64,000 nt of DNA from Knoellia sp. S7-12 (GCF_040518285.1 NZ_CP155449.1:2976001-3040000); one strand, 5' to 3'; shown: positions 10,235 through 19,225, counted from the first letter of the stretch. The notes: generated from the letters alone by a model not told the origin. Program-made: numbers and translations.

Positions 10235-11421
10235 CGGGCAACCTCGACGTTGGCCAACCCCAGCCATGACGCCATCTCACCGAGCTCCTCGTGCAGCTCG
10301 CGCACGTCGTCGACACTGCCGCGGCCCTGCTCCCACGTCACCTGACGTGCGAGCAGTCGCCCACCTGCGCGGTCGGCCTTGAGGTCGACGCGCGCCACGA
10401 GGTCCTCCCCGAGCAGGAACGGCAGGACGTAGTAGCCGTAGACCCTTTTCTCCTGCGGCACATAGATCTCGAGTCGGTAGTCGAAACCGAACAGCGCCGA
10501 CGTCCGGTCCCGCTGCCAGACAAGAGAATCGAACGGAGACAGCAGCGCGCGCGCCGAGATCCGACGTGGTCGCCGTGCGCTCAGGTGCAGGTATGCCGGC
10601 CGCTTCCACCCATCGATCGTCACCAGTTCCAGCTCGCCTGCCGACACGAGGGCCTCGATGGCCGGACGGGCCTGTTCGGGCTTGAGTCGGAAGTAGTCGC
10701 GCAGACACTGCTCGGTCCCCACACCGTGGGCCCGGGCCGCAACGCGGATGAGCTCGACGAACGCCTTGTCGTCACTCGGGCGGGCCTCAGGGGACTCAGC
10801 CACGTGGCGAAGGTGAGGTGGCAGCACGCGTGACGGCACGGCATAGCGGCGTTCGAACTGTGTCGTGCGTCCGGCCGAGCTGACCTCGCCGGCCCAGAAG
10901 AGGTGCTCCAGAGCCGACTTGACCAGCGACCAGTTCCAGCCCCACTGCTCACGGTCTCGCGGCAGGTCGTGAGCAAGGGCGGTCTCGAGCTGACGGCTCG
11001 TGAGTGGGCCGCGCGCCGCGACCTCGGCGAGGACGGCATCGACGAGCTCGGGGTGCTCGCGCTTGACGCTCTGCATGCCACCCCAGGACTCGTCGTGCGC
11101 GCGGCGCATCCGGAAGTCGAGCAGCGGCCAGGTCGACGGCGGGATGAGTGAGGCCTCGTGGGCCCAGTACTCCACCAGGCGGCGCGGCGCACGGTCGCGG
11201 GCCCGGTCGACGAGCCCGCTGTCGTGCGGCCCAAGCCGCGAGAAGAAGGGCAGGTAGTGGCTGCGCGAGACGACGTTGACGCTGTCGATCTGGACGATGC
11301 CGACCGTGTCGATGACGCGTTGGACGTGGCGAGAGGTCGCCCCCCACGGCTCGGGCCTGGACACCCCGAAGCCCTGGGCCGCGAGAGCGATCCGACGGGC
11401 CGCCACGGTGCTGAGTCGCAT
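10231..11421 (-). CDS. YcaQ-family winged-helix DNA glycosylase
   Basis: 396-residue protein of the YcaQ/AlkX group (HTH_42 superfamily). These DNA glycosylases open interstrand crosslinks and remove bulky N-alkyl purines. The catalytic QxD motif is present in GIVQIDSVNVVSRSHYLPFFSRLG. Several winged-helix units follow, and the conserved SPFDSLVWQRDR block and the FLLGEDLVARVDLKADR tail are present. Of four possible ATGs I chose 11421 (MRLSTVAARR), where family similarity begins. It overlaps the P1 peptidase gene by 4 nt. It sits downstream of the LuxR-type regulator with a 66-bp gap. It is cytoplasmic. YcaQ homologs in antibiotic producers give self-resistance, but no such cluster is here. 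Confidence 0.85.
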   Translation of the reverse strand: MRLSTVAARRIALAAQGFGVSRPEPWGATSRHVQRVIDTVGIVQIDSVNVVSRSHYLPFFSRLGPHDSGLVDRARDRAPRRLVEYWAHEASLIPPSTWPLLDFRMRRAHDESWGGMQSVKREHPELVDAVLAEVAARGPLTSRQLETALAHDLPRDREQWGWNWSLVKSALEHLFWAGEVSSAGRTTQFERRYAVPSRVLPPHLRHVAESPEARPSDDKAFVELIRVAARAHGVGTEQCLRDYFRLKPEQARPAIEALVSAGELELVTIDGWKRPAYLHLSARRPRRISARALLSPFDSLVWQRDRTSALFGFDYRLEIYVPQEKRVYGYYVLPFLLGEDLVARVDLKADRAGGRLLARQVTWEQGRGSVDDVRELHEELGEMASWLGLANVEVAR

Positions 11422-11487
11422 GGACCCCATCATGGTTGCCGCCACTGACAAACCCATGCCAACTTAGTGCGCAATCCGTCGGGATTC

Positions 11488-12204
11488 TCAGGCCTCGGGC
11501 TCGATGAGGTTGCGACGCATGGCATAGAGCGCTGCCTCGACCCGCGAGTGGAGCTGGAGCTTCTCGAGGATGTTGCGGACGTGGTTCTTGACCGTGTTCT
11601 CGCTGATGAACAGCTGCGTCGCGATCTCCTTGTTGGCCTTGCCCCGCGCCACGAGCCCGAGCACCTCGAGCTCACGCTCGGTGAGCCGGGGACCGGGAGT
11701 GGCGTCCTTGGGCGGCTCGTTGCTCAGGCGCGAGAACTCGGCGATGAGTTGGCTGGCCATGTGCGGCGGGATCATCGACTGACCACTGTGCGCCATGCGC
11801 ACCGACTGGGCGATCTGCTCGGTCGGCAGGTCCTTGAGGAGGTAGCCGCTCGCGCCGGCCTTGATGGCTGCGAAGAGGTCGGCCTCGTCATCGGACGCCG
11901 TCAGGATCAGGATCTTGGTGCGCGGCGCCTTCTCCTTGATGGCCGTGCAGGCCTCGATCCCGCTGTTGCCGGGCATGCGCACATCGAGAAGGACGACATC
12001 GGGGTCGAACTCAAAGCACTTTTCGACGGCTTCGCCACCGGATGCGGCTTCGGCGACGATTTCGAGATCGGGCTCGAGGCCGATGACGGCCTGCATGCCG
12101 CGACGATAAAGGTCATGGTCATCAGCGATGACAATACGGATTCGGTCACGAGCCTCCCCCAATGCGGAGGCCCGCGAACCCTGTTCGGCGGGGGACGGAC
12201 TCAC
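11488..12204 (-). CDS. NarL/FixJ-type response regulator
   Basis: 238-residue two-component response regulator. The receiver domain (about 21-138) has the acidic pair Asp28-Asp29, phospho-acceptor Asp74 ([10 protein letters not shown]) and a switch Thr/Lys in LILTAS and LLKDL. The C-terminal LuxR HTH (about 170-232) reads [40 protein letters not shown]. No sensor kinase lies beside it, so it is an orphan in this window. GTG start; a CACTAT box lies 6 nt upstream, so the transcript could be leaderless. It follows hpf by 90 bp on the same strand. A regulator of this type is often found beside hpf in actinobacteria, but its signal is not evident. Confidence 0.92.
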   Translation of the reverse strand: MSPSPAEQGSRASALGEARDRIRIVIADDHDLYRRGMQAVIGLEPDLEIVAEAASGGEAVEKCFEFDPDVVLLDVRMPGNSGIEACTAIKEKAPRTKILILTASDDEADLFAAIKAGASGYLLKDLPTEQIAQSVRMAHSGQSMIPPHMASQLIAEFSRLSNEPPKDATPGPRLTERELEVLGLVARGKANKEIATQLFISENTVKNHVRNILEKLQLHSRVEAALYAMRRNLIEPEA

Positions 12205-12294
12205 TCGGTCATAGTGACACGGCTCGCCCGTCCCCGTCCGCCTATCGCGGAACCTCGTGTCGGTGAGCCACTGATCTCACGTCGACACAGGTGG

Positions 12295-12987
12295 TCACGA
12301 CGCCTGAGCGCGTTCCGAGACTGAAGCAGGAATGGGAGGACCGGGATCCTCAAGGATCTCGTCGGTGTTGCTGGTGGCGGGAGGCACCTGCCCGTTGAGG
12401 TCGAGGTGGAGGACGCCGTAGGACCAGCCGCGGCGACGATAGACGACGCTCGCCTTGTCGGTGTCGGTGTCGTGGAAGAGATAGAAGTCGTGACCGACGA
12501 GTTCCATCTCGCGCAGTGCCTGCTCGAGGCTCATGGGCGCTGAGGAGTGGACCTTCTCGCGCACCTCGATCGGCGAGTCACCAAAGGGTCCACTGTCGTC
12601 ATCGGACTCTGCCGCTTCGTCGGGACCCGTTTCGGCGGGGACGAAAGCCGTCGCGCTCGCAACCGACTCCTGGGCGTGGCGTCCGCGGCGCACCGTGCGG
12701 TCGTGCTTGCGACGCAGACGTTCGAGGAGTTTCTCGAGGGCCACGTCGAGGGCGGCGTACTTGTCCTCCTGGCATGCCTCGGCGCGCACGACCGGTCCCT
12801 TGATGTGACACGTGATCTCCACGCGGTCACAGGCCTTGGCCTGTCGGCGGTTTGCTTCGTGGCTGATGACGACTTCGATCCGGCGAGTGCGCGGGGCGAG
12901 CTGCTGGACCTTGTCCAACTTCTCCGCGATGTGCTCCCTGAATCGGTCCGAGACGGTTGTGTGACGTCCGGTGACGACGATGTCCAC
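12295..12987 (-). CDS. hpf: Ribosome hibernation-promoting factor, long form
   Basis: 230-residue long-form HPF. The N-terminal domain (about 1-100) is the S30AE/YfiA fold that sits in the mRNA and tRNA channel of the 30S subunit. The C-terminal domain (about 165-215, MSLEQALREMELVGHDFYLFHDTDTDKASVVYRRRGWSYGVLHL) dimerises to form 100S ribosomes. A variable acidic linker joins them. In actinobacteria this protein stabilises ribosomes in stationary phase or low oxygen. GTG start with AGGAGG 4 nt upstream. Its place between comF-like and secA genes matches M. tuberculosis Rv3241c. All expected segments are present. Confidence 0.95.
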   Translation of the reverse strand: MDIVVTGRHTTVSDRFREHIAEKLDKVQQLAPRTRRIEVVISHEANRRQAKACDRVEITCHIKGPVVRAEACQEDKYAALDVALEKLLERLRRKHDRTVRRGRHAQESVASATAFVPAETGPDEAAESDDDSGPFGDSPIEVREKVHSSAPMSLEQALREMELVGHDFYLFHDTDTDKASVVYRRRGWSYGVLHLDLNGQVPPATSNTDEILEDPGPPIPASVSERAQAS

Positions 12988-13116
12988 TAGTCCTCCTGAG
13001 GATTGGCGTGCCTGGCTCTACCGGTAGCGGCCCAGTGAAGGGCTTAGGGGCGGCGGCACCACCTCCAAGGGAGGATGCGTCTCATGCACCGACGTTAGAC
13101 CTGTCAGCAGGCCCTT

Positions 13117-13890
13117 TCAAGGGGAACCTCGTGGCAATGTCCTGTCAGCATCCGCGCGCTTTCGAGTCGCGCCGATCGCCGCGGCCAGCACCTCGGCGGC
13201 CCCGGCCTCGCGCAGTGCTCGTGACGCCTCGGCGAGGGTGGCTCCGGTCGTCACGAGGTCGTCGACGACGACACAGACCGCGCCGCGCAGGGCCGGCAGG
13301 TGTCGCTCGCGCACCATCATCGCGCCGGCCAGGTTGCTCGCTCGCTCCCGCGCGTCGAGCGTGGACTGATCACGCGTCACCCGGGTCGCGGCGATGACGT
13401 CGGCGACGACGGCGCGACCGCCCAGGCCTGCCACGGCCGAGGCGACCAGAGGCCGGAGCGGCACCTCACCTCGCCGCCGACGAGCACGGGGTGAACCCGG
13501 CACCGGCACGATGATGAGCCCGCGCCCGACCAGTGCCCGTCGCGCAACAGCGCTGTCTCCCACCGCTGTTCGCAGCGCAGGAGTCAGCCAGGCCGCGAGC
13601 GGTCGCCGCAGGTCACGTCGCTGTTCGTCCTTGTATGCCGTGACGACGGCACGCAGCGCTCCGCTCGCTTCCCCGGTGACCCAGCACTGCGGCATACCGG
13701 GTGGGCAGGGTGACGGCACCGCGATGCGCGGCGCAGGATGGAGACAGTCCTCCACCACGCGACGGCAGCCGGGGCAGAGTGGACCGCCGGGTCGGTGGCA
13801 GAGCGCGCACGACGCCGGCAGAACGAGGTCGACGAGATCGGAGAGCACCACCCGACCCTGTCGCGCACGGGCGCTGCGATGCCAGCGCAT
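13117..13890 (-). CDS. ComF-family phosphoribosyltransferase-like protein
   Basis: About 257 residues of the ComF family. It has an N-terminal zinc-ribbon-like segment with two Cys pairs (CALC and CPGC) and a C-terminal type I phosphoribosyltransferase fold. The PRPP loop is VVVDDLVTTGATLAEA, and the other conserved block is TRVTRDQSTLDARERASNLAGA. In competent bacteria ComF aids DNA uptake; in actinobacteria its role is unproven, and the gene travels with lpqB and mtrAB (Rv3242c-like). I placed the start at ATG 13890, with AGGTGG 5 nt upstream; an in-frame GTG at 13899 and a later GTG (VLSDLVDLVLP) are alternatives. It is 64 bp downstream of lpqB, so probably in the same operon. Confidence 0.85.
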   Translation of the reverse strand: MRWHRSARARQGRVVLSDLVDLVLPASCALCHRPGGPLCPGCRRVVEDCLHPAPRIAVPSPCPPGMPQCWVTGEASGALRAVVTAYKDEQRRDLRRPLAAWLTPALRTAVGDSAVARRALVGRGLIIVPVPGSPRARRRRGEVPLRPLVASAVAGLGGRAVVADVIAATRVTRDQSTLDARERASNLAGAMMVRERHLPALRGAVCVVVDDLVTTGATLAEASRALREAGAAEVLAAAIGATRKRADADRTLPRGSP

Positions 13891-13900
13891 CTGAGCCACC

Positions 13901-13959
13901 TGTGGACAGAATCCCCGCGACCCGCGCCCTGTGGACGGTCAGCGTGTGGACGGTCAGCG
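13901..13959. repeat. 15-bp tandem repeat with DnaA-box-like cores
   Basis: TGTGGACGGTCAGCG is repeated exactly at 13930-13944 and 13945-13959. A related TGTGGACAG lies at 13901-13909. The second unit contains the lpqB stop codon. The TGTGGAC core is shared with actinobacterial DnaA boxes (TGTGGACAA). This may be a weak DnaA-binding cluster or simply a local duplication. Confidence 0.45.
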
Positions 13960-15714
13960 GGCGGCGACAGTGACGTCGGTGCCGCGACCCAGCGAGATCC
14001 ACTGCTGTCCGGCCCGGCTCAGCACATTGCCGTCCGAGGTCGTCACGAGGATGTCGCGTTCGCCCCCGGTCGAGGTGATCGCGACGCCCTTGGGAAGCTC
14101 AGCGAGGGACTGCTCCTGGCCGTCGATCGAGATGACGTAGGGGCGTCGTTGCTCCGTCGCGCCAGCGCGACGAGCAAGGGTCCCCACGCTGATGTTCGAG
14201 AGCCACACGAGACCTGCGGGTTCGATGAGGTTGGTGCCCAGCCGCCGGGGTTCCGCGAGCCGTTGGGGGTCTCCCGCCGGGCCGCGCACCACCCCCGCCA
14301 CGTCGATCTGGGGCGCGGAACCGTTGTCGGCGGTGTGGAGGACGAGGACCCTGTCACCCTCCGGTGAGGGCTTGACCTCGAGCACCTTGCGTCCCTTGAG
14401 CCAGTCCGCGACAACGGGCTGGGCCGCCGGCTGCCGCTGCGTGGCCGGGTCCCCGGCCGTGGTGAAGGTCCACAGCGCCTGCTCGGAATCGTCGTCGATG
14501 CCGGTGCCGCCAGCCCAGAGGTAGCCGCGCGTGTCGTAGGCAGGGCGCCCCACTCCGATGCCGAAGAACGGCATCTCATAACGCTTGCCGCGGAACCGCG
14601 AGAGTCCCTGACCGTCGGGGTCGACGGCAGCCAGTTCGGTGCCGTCGGCGGACATCGCCAGCGAGTGGTACTCAGCCGGAATGTCGGCGTGCCCGGACTT
14701 CTTGGGATCGGCATCGACCGCACTCGTGCTGGGGAGGAGGAAGAGTGAGGCGCCGCGCCGCACGAGAGGCCGTCCTGGCGCCACCGTCGGTGTGGTCGGG
14801 AAGCCCACCTGCTCGACGGTGCTCACCGGCAGGTCGACCCCCGGGAGTTCGAGCGTGACGTCCTCGACCCGCACCGTCACTGCCTGGACGTTGGGGGCCT
14901 GGAGCAGGGTCGAGACGAGTTGGGCCCAGACGTTCTCGCGCTGCACCTTGTCGGTGGGTACCCTGCCGGTGATCTCGACCCGCGCGATGCCGTCGATGAC
15001 GGTCACGGAGTCGGCAGTGAGCCGTGAGCCGCGCGGGATGTCGTTGCGCACGGAGGCAGCAAGGTATGCCGGGGGTGCGGCGAGCTGGGCGCGCGCCAGT
15101 CGCGTCGCGAGGTGGTCTCGTGGAAACCAGCGGCGGTCGGGCACGAGGGCTCGGCGGTCAGCGGCGAGGTAGTGGATCGTGTAGGGCTTGAGGAGGTCGC
15201 CGAGGTCGGAGGTGGTGATCCATCGACCGAAGTCCTTGGGGAGGCTGCTGATGCGCCACTCGTCGTTGATTCTCGTGAACTCGAAGGCGACTCGGCGGCC
15301 CGCGGACGGCGCCGCGTTGACATAGCGACCGTCCTTGTCGATGGTCCCCTCGACACCACCAGAGAGGACTGCTGTGTTGGGTGACTGCGGCGTCACAACG
15401 AGTGGCGTGCTCGTCGAAGTGAGGACGATCTCGCCCTCGGGCACCCACACCTTGCCCGCCTCCGGCGTGAGGTAGCTGCGGGCAGTCTCGTAGTTGCCGT
15501 CGCTCGCGGCCCCTGCTCGCACGAAGCCGGAGACGATCTGTTGCTGGGTCGCCTTGGCGGCCGGACCCGGGAAGTACGCACGCACCGGCTCGAGCTCGCC
15601 GCCACGCACCTCGAGACCGGGCTCCACGTCACGGTGTGCGCCGACACTGCCGCCGCACCCGGCGAGCGCCGCCGCGACCACCGTGAGCATGACGACCCAG
15701 GGAGCGCGTCTCAT
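13954..15714 (-). CDS. lpqB: Lipoprotein LpqB, MtrAB accessory protein
   Basis: 586-residue lipoprotein. The signal peptide ends in a lipobox, LAGC, with Cys20 as the lipidation site, so the protein is anchored on the outer face of the membrane. A GerMN-type domain lies around 190-300, and a beta-propeller-like LpqB C-terminal region covers about 320-580 (YHSLAMSADGTELAAVDPDGQG, GRKVLEVKPSPEGDRVLVLH). LpqB binds the extracellular part of MtrB and tunes the MtrA-MtrB system in mycobacteria. It overlaps mtrB by 4 nt, so mtrA, mtrB and lpqB form a classical operon. Length and order are as in the family. Confidence 0.95.
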   Translation of the reverse strand: MRRAPWVVMLTVVAAALAGCGGSVGAHRDVEPGLEVRGGELEPVRAYFPGPAAKATQQQIVSGFVRAGAASDGNYETARSYLTPEAGKVWVPEGEIVLTSTSTPLVVTPQSPNTAVLSGGVEGTIDKDGRYVNAAPSAGRRVAFEFTRINDEWRISSLPKDFGRWITTSDLGDLLKPYTIHYLAADRRALVPDRRWFPRDHLATRLARAQLAAPPAYLAASVRNDIPRGSRLTADSVTVIDGIARVEITGRVPTDKVQRENVWAQLVSTLLQAPNVQAVTVRVEDVTLELPGVDLPVSTVEQVGFPTTPTVAPGRPLVRRGASLFLLPSTSAVDADPKKSGHADIPAEYHSLAMSADGTELAAVDPDGQGLSRFRGKRYEMPFFGIGVGRPAYDTRGYLWAGGTGIDDDSEQALWTFTTAGDPATQRQPAAQPVVADWLKGRKVLEVKPSPEGDRVLVLHTADNGSAPQIDVAGVVRGPAGDPQRLAEPRRLGTNLIEPAGLVWLSNISVGTLARRAGATEQRRPYVISIDGQEQSLAELPKGVAITSTGGERDILVTTSDGNVLSRAGQQWISLGRGTDVTVAAR

Positions 15715-17474
15715 GTCCGCTCCCCCGGCGACAGGGCCAGCGGAGAAGCGGTCAGGGACTCACCCGAGCGCTGGGGCAGGGTGAGCCGGAAACGAGATCC
15801 TGCTCCGGGCTCGCCCCAGGCCTGAAGCCATCCGTGGTGCAGGCGAGCGTCCTCGAGGGCGATGGCCAGACCGAGGCCCGTGCCACCCGTGGTGCGGGCG
15901 CGCGCAGGGTCAGCGCGCCAGAACCGAGTGAAGACCATCGAGGCCTCCCCCTGACGCAGCCCGACCCCGTGGTCTTCCACCACGACGGCCACGGCACCGC
16001 CACCCTCGCGCAGGTGCACGGTGACGGGTTTGCCGTCGCCGTGCTCGATGGCGTTGACGAGGAGGTTGCGCAGGATGCGTTCGACGCGGCGCTCGTCGAC
16101 GTCGGCCGAGACCGGGCCGGACGAGACGATCTCGATGGTCGAGCCGCGCCGGTCCGCGAGGGGCAGGGCAGCAGTTACGACTCCCTCCACCGTGCCGCGC
16201 AGATCGACCGGGGCCAGGTCGAGGGCCGCGGCGCCCGCGTCGAACCGGCTGATCTCCAGGAGGTCGGACAGCAACGATTCGAAGCGATCGAGTTCACCCT
16301 GGAGGAGCTCGGCCGATCGCCCGACGACCGGGTCGAAGTCGGTGCGGGAGTCATAGAGGAGGTCGCCGGCCATCCGGATCGTCGTGAGCGGGGTTCGCAG
16401 CTCGTGCGAGACATCGGAGACGAAGCGCTGCTGGACGCGGCTCAGGCCCTCGAGCTGGCGGATCTGGGCCTGGAGGCTGTCGGCCATCGCGTTGAACGAC
16501 GTGCCGAGCAGAGCGAGGTCGTCCTCCCCGCGCGACGGCATACGTTCATTGAGTTTGCCCGAGGCGAGGCGCTCGGCGACCTCGGCGGCACGACGCACGG
16601 GCGAGACGACCTGCCGGGTGACGACCCAGGCGACGGCACCGACGAGAACGGTGAGGATGAGTCCAGCGATGCCGAACGCCGTGGAGATCAGACCCATCGT
16701 CCTGATCTCCTGCGTCATCGGATAGACGTAGTAGAGGTCGTAGCGGCCGGCTCTCGGGATCTCGACTCCGCTGCCGACGAAGACGGCCGGCACCTTTTGC
16801 TGGTTGATGATGACGTCGCTCACCATGTTTTGCTGGTGGGTCGGGTCAGCGGCCACCTTCTCCCGGATGTCCTGGGTGATCGAGGACGGTTCAAGGTCAC
16901 CCGACGAAAGGGAGTTGAGGGTGAGCGGGTTGGTGTTCTTGACGCCGCGAATCATGACGACGTAGCGGGAGGTTTCGCCACCGGCCGGGGTCAACTTCGA
17001 CTTCATGATGTCGCTCGCGGCGATGTTGAGGTCTGGGGCGGTCTTCTCGGTGGTGTTGTCCCACTGAGCCTGCACGTCGGCCGTGAGGGCGCGGGCCTCG
17101 CGCTCACTCGTCTCGATGCGGTCGTTCTGCAGCCCTGTCGCGATCTCGTTGTAGAGGTAGGACCCGAGCAGCGAGACGACGACGAGACCAAGGATGACGG
17201 TGGTGGTGACGACGCGGAACTGGAGTGACCGACGCCAGGTTCGCATGAGCGCCGAGACGACTGAGACCACGGTGCGGCCCACGTTCCGCAGGGCGCGCAT
17301 CGCCCCTGTGGCGAGCACTTGGATCTGTCCCGCCAACGTGGGCGCCGACGTGGACGACGACGGTGGCGACGCGGGTGAGGACGATGACCTGGATGAAGAC
17401 GACGTCGGTGATGACGACGTCGGGGGCGGTGCCGACCCGGCGCCGGGAGGTGTGATGGTCGGCGTCTCCGCCAT
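15711..17474 (-). CDS. mtrB: Sensor histidine kinase MtrB
   Basis: 587-residue membrane histidine kinase, partner of MtrA. It has a low-complexity Ser/Pro N-terminus (about 15-45), membrane segments at about 88-108 and 262-286, an extracytoplasmic sensor between them, and a HAMP domain (about 287-340). The dimerisation domain carries phospho-acceptor His357 in FVSDVSHELRTPLTT. The ATPase domain contains RILRNLLVNAIEHG, DHGVGL and GGTGLGLAIA. Start ATG 17474 was chosen over an in-frame 17657 because it falls 2 nt after the mtrA stop. MtrB senses division or envelope cues and controls MtrA, which drives genes for peptidoglycan hydrolases. The Ser-rich head is longer than in mycobacteria. Confidence 0.97.
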   Translation of the reverse strand: MAETPTITPPGAGSAPPPTSSSPTSSSSRSSSSPASPPSSSTSAPTLAGQIQVLATGAMRALRNVGRTVVSVVSALMRTWRRSLQFRVVTTTVILGLVVVSLLGSYLYNEIATGLQNDRIETSEREARALTADVQAQWDNTTEKTAPDLNIAASDIMKSKLTPAGGETSRYVVMIRGVKNTNPLTLNSLSSGDLEPSSITQDIREKVAADPTHQQNMVSDVIINQQKVPAVFVGSGVEIPRAGRYDLYYVYPMTQEIRTMGLISTAFGIAGLILTVLVGAVAWVVTRQVVSPVRRAAEVAERLASGKLNERMPSRGEDDLALLGTSFNAMADSLQAQIRQLEGLSRVQQRFVSDVSHELRTPLTTIRMAGDLLYDSRTDFDPVVGRSAELLQGELDRFESLLSDLLEISRFDAGAAALDLAPVDLRGTVEGVVTAALPLADRRGSTIEIVSSGPVSADVDERRVERILRNLLVNAIEHGDGKPVTVHLREGGGAVAVVVEDHGVGLRQGEASMVFTRFWRADPARARTTGGTGLGLAIALEDARLHHGWLQAWGEPGAGSRFRLTLPQRSGESLTASPLALSPGERT

Positions 17475-17476
17475 GG

Positions 17477-18154
17477 TCAGGCCGGGCCCGCCCGGTAGCC
17501 CACGCCACGCACCGTGACGACGATCTCGGGTCGCTCCGGGTCCTTCTCGATCTTGGAGCGGAGCCGCTGGACGTGCACGTTCACGAGGCGGGTGTCGCCG
17601 GCGTGGCGATAGCCCCACACCTGTTCGAGCAACACCTCTCGGGTGAAGACCTGCCACGGCTTGCGAGCGAGTGCGACAAGGAGGTCGAACTCGAGCGGGG
17701 TGAGGCTGAGGGACTCGCCCTCGCGCTTGACCGAGTGGCCCGCGACATCGATGACGAGGTCGCCGATGGTGAGGCGCTCCGGTTCGACGTCATCGCCGCG
17801 CCGCAGACGGGCACGGACCCGGGCAATGAGTTCCTGCGGCTTGAACGGCTTGACGACGTAGTCGTCGGCGCCGGACTCAAGCCCGACGACGACGTCGATC
17901 GTGTCGGTGCGAGCGGTGAGCATCACGATCGGCACGCCAGACTCGGCTCGGATGCGCCGGCATACCTCAAGTCCGTCGATGCCGGGAAGCATGACGTCAA
18001 GGAGGACGACATCGGGACGGGACTCACGGAAAGCGGCGAGCGCCCCCGAACCGTCGGCGACGTGATCGACTTCCAAGCCCTCGTTGCGCAGGACGATGCC
18101 CAGCATCTCCGCCAGAGCGAGGTCGTCGTCGACGACGAGCACGCGACCCTTCAC
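17477..18154 (-). CDS. mtrA: Response regulator MtrA
   Basis: 225-residue OmpR/PhoB-type regulator. The receiver has the acidic cluster VVDDD near the N-terminus, phospho-acceptor Asp53 (VVLLDVMLPG) and Lys102 (VVKPF). The winged-helix DNA-binding domain covers about 125-222 (LTPLEFDLLVALARKPWQVFTREVLL, DTRLVNVHVQRLRSKIE). It is very close to mycobacterial MtrA throughout. Two GTG codons compete: 18160 directly abuts AAGGAG, while 18154 sits 5 nt after it, so I chose 18154. MtrA controls DNA replication and cell-wall remodelling genes in mycobacteria and corynebacteria. In M. tuberculosis tmk and sahH lie upstream; here tmk is absent. Confidence 0.97.
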   Translation of the reverse strand: MKGRVLVVDDDLALAEMLGIVLRNEGLEVDHVADGSGALAAFRESRPDVVLLDVMLPGIDGLEVCRRIRAESGVPIVMLTARTDTIDVVVGLESGADDYVVKPFKPQELIARVRARLRRGDDVEPERLTIGDLVIDVAGHSVKREGESLSLTPLEFDLLVALARKPWQVFTREVLLEQVWGYRHAGDTRLVNVHVQRLRSKIEKDPERPEIVVTVRGVGYRAGPA

Positions 18155-18241
18155 GGTCACTCCTTAGGTGGCACAGGTGATACGGCGCTGTCCCCGCGCC
18201 TTCCCCCATGATCCCACAGCCCTACCCATCACCCGTTCACC

Positions 18242-18433
18242 TTGCCGTCGCGGGGAGTCCGCGGGGAGCTCCGCGACCCGGACATCTGGCAGCAGGACGG
18301 TGGCCACGTCGCCCGTGACCAGGTCTGCGACTGCTTCATCGGCAAGAACGGACTCGCGAGCCACGCGGCCGACAACACCCCGACGTCCTACCGCGTGCCG
18401 TTCACGTGGTGGGAGCGCTACAAGGGCCTGTGA
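18242..18433 (+). pseudogene. Orphan coding fragment, probably a gene remnant
   Basis: An open frame from TTG 18242 to TGA 18433 could encode 63 residues. Its composition is unlike a chance frame: it has strong GC-third-position bias and a sensible residue mix (DIWQQDGGHVARDQVCDC, SYRVPFTWWERYKGL). No ribosome site is seen, and the frame is closed by TGA at 18209-18211. I do not recognise the family. It is best read as the C-terminal remnant of a deleted gene or a very small gene. It faces the spermidine-synthase-like gene and is followed by a strong hairpin at 18466-18502, the terminator its parent gene would have used. Confidence 0.4.
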
Positions 18434-18465
18434 CCCTTTTCGATTTCTGACCCAACGACAAGGGC

Positions 18466-18502
18466 CGGGTATGCCGGGAACTCACGTTCCCGGCATACGC
18501 CG
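18466..18502. terminator. Hairpin terminator built from GTATGCC palindrome
   Basis: GGTATGCCGGGAAC and GTTCCCGGCATACGCC form a long GC-rich stem with loop TCAC, preceded by AAGGGCC and followed by GTCTTG. It separates two converging transcripts. An almost identical structure lies at 21836-21874. Confidence 0.8.
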
Positions 18503-18520
18503 GTCTTGTCTGTGGCCTGA

Positions 18521-19219
18521 TTAGCGACGCGGCCGGACGGCCAGATAGACGGTGTTGGTCGACTCCCCACCGGTCAGCGGATTGGGGAACGCGACCACGT
18601 GGGCTTCGGACTGTTCGAACGCCTCGCCCATGCGCCGCACCACCTCGGGCTCGGGCGGCTCGTCGGACCACAGGGCGAAGGCCCCGTGGTCGGTGAGCAT
18701 CGCGCCGACCCGCGCGAACCCCTCGACCGTGTAGAGGTCACCGTGGTCGTCGCGCAACAGCCAGTCGGGTGCGTGGTCGATATCGAGCAGCACCGCGTCG
18801 TAGGTCCGATCGGCGCGACCCGCACGCACCATGTCGAAGAAGTCGTCGCGCACCAGGCGCACGCGCGGGTCCGCGGCCAGTCCTTCGGTGTCGGGCAGCA
18901 GGTCGCGCTCGTGCCACGAGATGACCGCTTCGAGGGCCTCGACCACGGTCAGCCCGGTGACCCGGTCGTCCTCGAGAGCGGTCGCCGCGGTGTAGCCGAG
19001 TCCGAGCCCACCCACCAGGACCGTCAGCGACGCACCGGTCACGGCCGCGAGACCGATCCGCGCCAATTCCCGCTCGCCAGTGGTGAATTGGCTGGACATG
19101 AGGAAGTCGTCACCGAGCTTGACCTCGTGCACGTCCCGCTCCGTGACGCGGTCAAAGCGCCGGCGAAGGCTGATGGCACCCCAGGGGGTCTCGCCGAAGT
19201 CGAGCTCCTGGATCTTCAC
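18521..19219 (-). CDS. Spermidine-synthase-like methyltransferase-fold protein
   Basis: 232-residue Rossmann-fold protein of the spermine/spermidine synthase superfamily. The nucleotide-binding loop is VLVGGLGLGYTAATAL, the acidic residue after strand 2 lies in LTVVEAL, and VRLVRDDFFDMVR and YDAVLLDIDHAPDWLL follow. Polyamine synthases carry a D-x-x-D-P motif for catalysis; here DIDHAP takes that place, so aminopropyl transfer is uncertain. Actinobacteria often carry such proteins without a polyamine pathway. GTG start with a TAGTCT box 6 nt before it, so the transcript is probably leaderless. The box overlaps the stop codon of the Hcp-like gene. It is cytoplasmic and probably monocistronic or read together with hcp. 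Confidence 0.8.
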   Translation of the reverse strand: MKIQELDFGETPWGAISLRRRFDRVTERDVHEVKLGDDFLMSSQFTTGERELARIGLAAVTGASLTVLVGGLGLGYTAATALEDDRVTGLTVVEALEAVISWHERDLLPDTEGLAADPRVRLVRDDFFDMVRAGRADRTYDAVLLDIDHAPDWLLRDDHGDLYTVEGFARVGAMLTDHGAFALWSDEPPEPEVVRRMGEAFEQSEAHVVAFPNPLTGGESTNTVYLAVRPRR

Positions 19220-19225
19220 CCGCCG

